This document shows, piece by piece, positions 13,165 through 13,948 of a stretch of DNA of 13,948 bases (positions within the stretch are counted from its first letter, which is position 1; every line of letters starts with the position of its first letter). The DNA is from JAMCRM01 sp041685075 (GTDB lineage Bacteria > Acidobacteriota > Terriglobia > Bryobacterales > Bryobacteraceae), in the NCBI GenBank assembly GCA_041685075.1, contig JAWLGN010000142.1:1-13948 (forward strand), in the 5' to 3' direction. Position numbers and translations under genes: made by a program. Under the pieces are notes generated by a model. It saw nothing but the letters and a program-made list of their open reading frames with translations, searched no databases and had not been told where the DNA came from.

Positions 13165-13948
13165 CTAACCCGATTCTATCACAGCGGCGAAAAAGCCGTC
13201 CCCCGGATCGCGGCCCGGCAGGCGGCTCATGGTGGTGCGAACGAGGTGGGGAGGCACGCTGGCCACGACGTCCTCATTCTCTTCGCGTTCGAGCGAGCAG
13301 GTGGAGTACACCATGAGGCCCCCGGGAGCCAGCAGCGCGCGCGCCCGGGCCACCAGCGCCACTTGCAGACGGTGCAGCGCTTCGATGTTGGCGGGCTGGA
13401 GGCGCCACTTGATCTCCGGGTTGCGCGCCAGGGTGCCGGTGCCGGTGCAGGGCGCGTCGACCAGGATGCGATCGAAGGGGCGGCGGAAAGGCAGCGGGCG
13501 CGAGCCGTCGAGGACCACGAGATTGGCGGGGAGGTCCTTCAGCAGAACCAGGCGGCGCAGGTGCAGGTCGCAGGCCACGGCGCGCACGCCGGACTCGAGC
13601 GCCTGGGCGGTCTTGTTGCCGGGAGCGGCGCAGAGATCGAGGAAACGCTGCCCGGGCTGGAGATCGAGCAGCGGGACGATGGCCTGGGAACCGATGTCCT
13701 GGATGCGGTAAGGGCCGGCGCCGCCCGGCGGCACCCGGTAGCAGCCGGGGACGGCGGTGGGTTGGGCGCCCTCAGGGGGAACGGCGCCCGGAGGCACCCG
13801 GATGTAGGTTTCGGGCGGCGCGAGGTTGGCGCGGGCGATGGCTTCGGCGGCGGGGGCGCCGTAGCGGGCCGCCCAGCGGTCCAGCATCCAGGCGGGATGG
13901 CTGAGGGCGGTGGCGCGGTCGGGCCAGTCCACAGGCTCCCGGGTCACC
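13165..13948 (-). CDS. rsmB: 16S rRNA m5C967 methyltransferase RsmB (5' partial)
   Basis: About 260 C-terminal residues are visible; the frame is open at the window edge. The fragment lacks the N-terminal NusB-like RNA-binding domain, which should lie just outside. It starts in the inter-domain region, with the SHPAWMLDRW motif (16-25) typical of RsmB. The SAM-binding motif is FLDLCAAPGNKTAQAL (102-117). The two cysteines of RNA m5C methyltransferases are present: C167 in DAPCTGTGTLARNPEIKW (catalysis in the family uses the TC and PC cysteines) and C217 in YSTCSLEREENE. The family methylates C967 of 16S rRNA in E. coli. The C-terminus, ending DGFFAAVIESG, is normal. It appears to be the first visible gene of the minus-strand run to rpe and beyond. 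Another NOL1/NOP2/sun subfamily is possible but less likely given the SHPxW motif. Confidence 0.9.
   Translation of the reverse strand, partial: VTREPVDWPDRATALSHPAWMLDRWAARYGAPAAEAIARANLAPPETYIRVPPGAVPPEGAQPTAVPGCYRVPPGGAGPYRIQDIGSQAIVPLLDLQPGQRFLDLCAAPGNKTAQALESGVRAVACDLHLRRLVLLKDLPANLVVLDGSRPLPFRRPFDRILVDAPCTGTGTLARNPEIKWRLQPANIEALHRLQVALVARARALLAPGGLMVYSTCSLEREENEDVVASVPPHLVRTTMSRLPGRDPGDGFFAAVIESG

Noticed and set aside
1..13948. Mobile element, CRISPR array, tRNA or rRNA
   Set aside because: I saw no regularly spaced DNA repeats, terminal inverted repeats, transposase or integrase motifs, tRNA-like cloverleaf or rRNA sequence by reading. A tRNA or covariance-model scan was not possible here.

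Overview
The window is a GC-rich, tightly packed chromosomal stretch from a diderm (Gram-negative-type) bacterium, most likely an Acidobacteriota member of the Solibacter/Bryobacter kind. The lineage clue is the large secreted protein at 1347-4885. It carries tandem BACON-like domains followed by the TIGR03437 C-terminal domain, which is strongly expanded in Solibacter. Two heptosyltransferases and a BamD lipoprotein show that the cell has an outer membrane with heptose-containing LPS. The assignment is by recognition of protein families, not by a search. I see no tRNA, rRNA, CRISPR array, insertion sequence or integrase. One run of ten Ns (4886-4895) marks a scaffold gap.

Layout. (1) 1-4885, plus strand: the 3' part of a membrane-anchored spermidine-synthase-like methyltransferase, a short intergenic stretch with a perfect 7-bp palindrome, then the eight-repeat BACON/TIGR03437 secreted protein, whose stop codon is lost in the gap. 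(2) 4945-7925, minus strand: an LPS inner-core operon in the order waaF, a degenerate RfaE2-like nucleotidyltransferase, waaC, and a small isoprenylcysteine-methyltransferase-like membrane protein. Its genes overlap by 1, 29 and 1 nt. (3) 8001-9552, plus strand: an aldo/keto reductase with a Tat-type N-terminus and a stand-alone, chemically degenerate receiver protein. (4) 9549-13948, minus strand: a six-gene run rsmB (partial), rpe, bamD, a response regulator, yajQ and an alpha/beta hydrolase, with gaps of 7, 36, 5 and 5 nt and a final 1-nt overlap.

How the genes fit together. Regions 2 and 4 both serve the cell envelope. WaaC and WaaF add heptoses to the LPS core, and BamD helps insert outer-membrane proteins. 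The bamD transcript appears also to carry a phospho-receiver protein and a YajQ-family (nucleotide/c-di-GMP-binding) protein. RsmB and Rpe are housekeeping. Most of the window is ordinary core genome. The points most worth a second look are the RfaE2-like protein with a broken catalytic motif between two heptosyltransferases, the long lysine-ended tail on BamD, the bamD/receiver/yajQ grouping, the degenerate receiver behind a set of inverted repeats, and the hairpin that abuts the assembly gap. I do not see a clearly new defence or mobile system.
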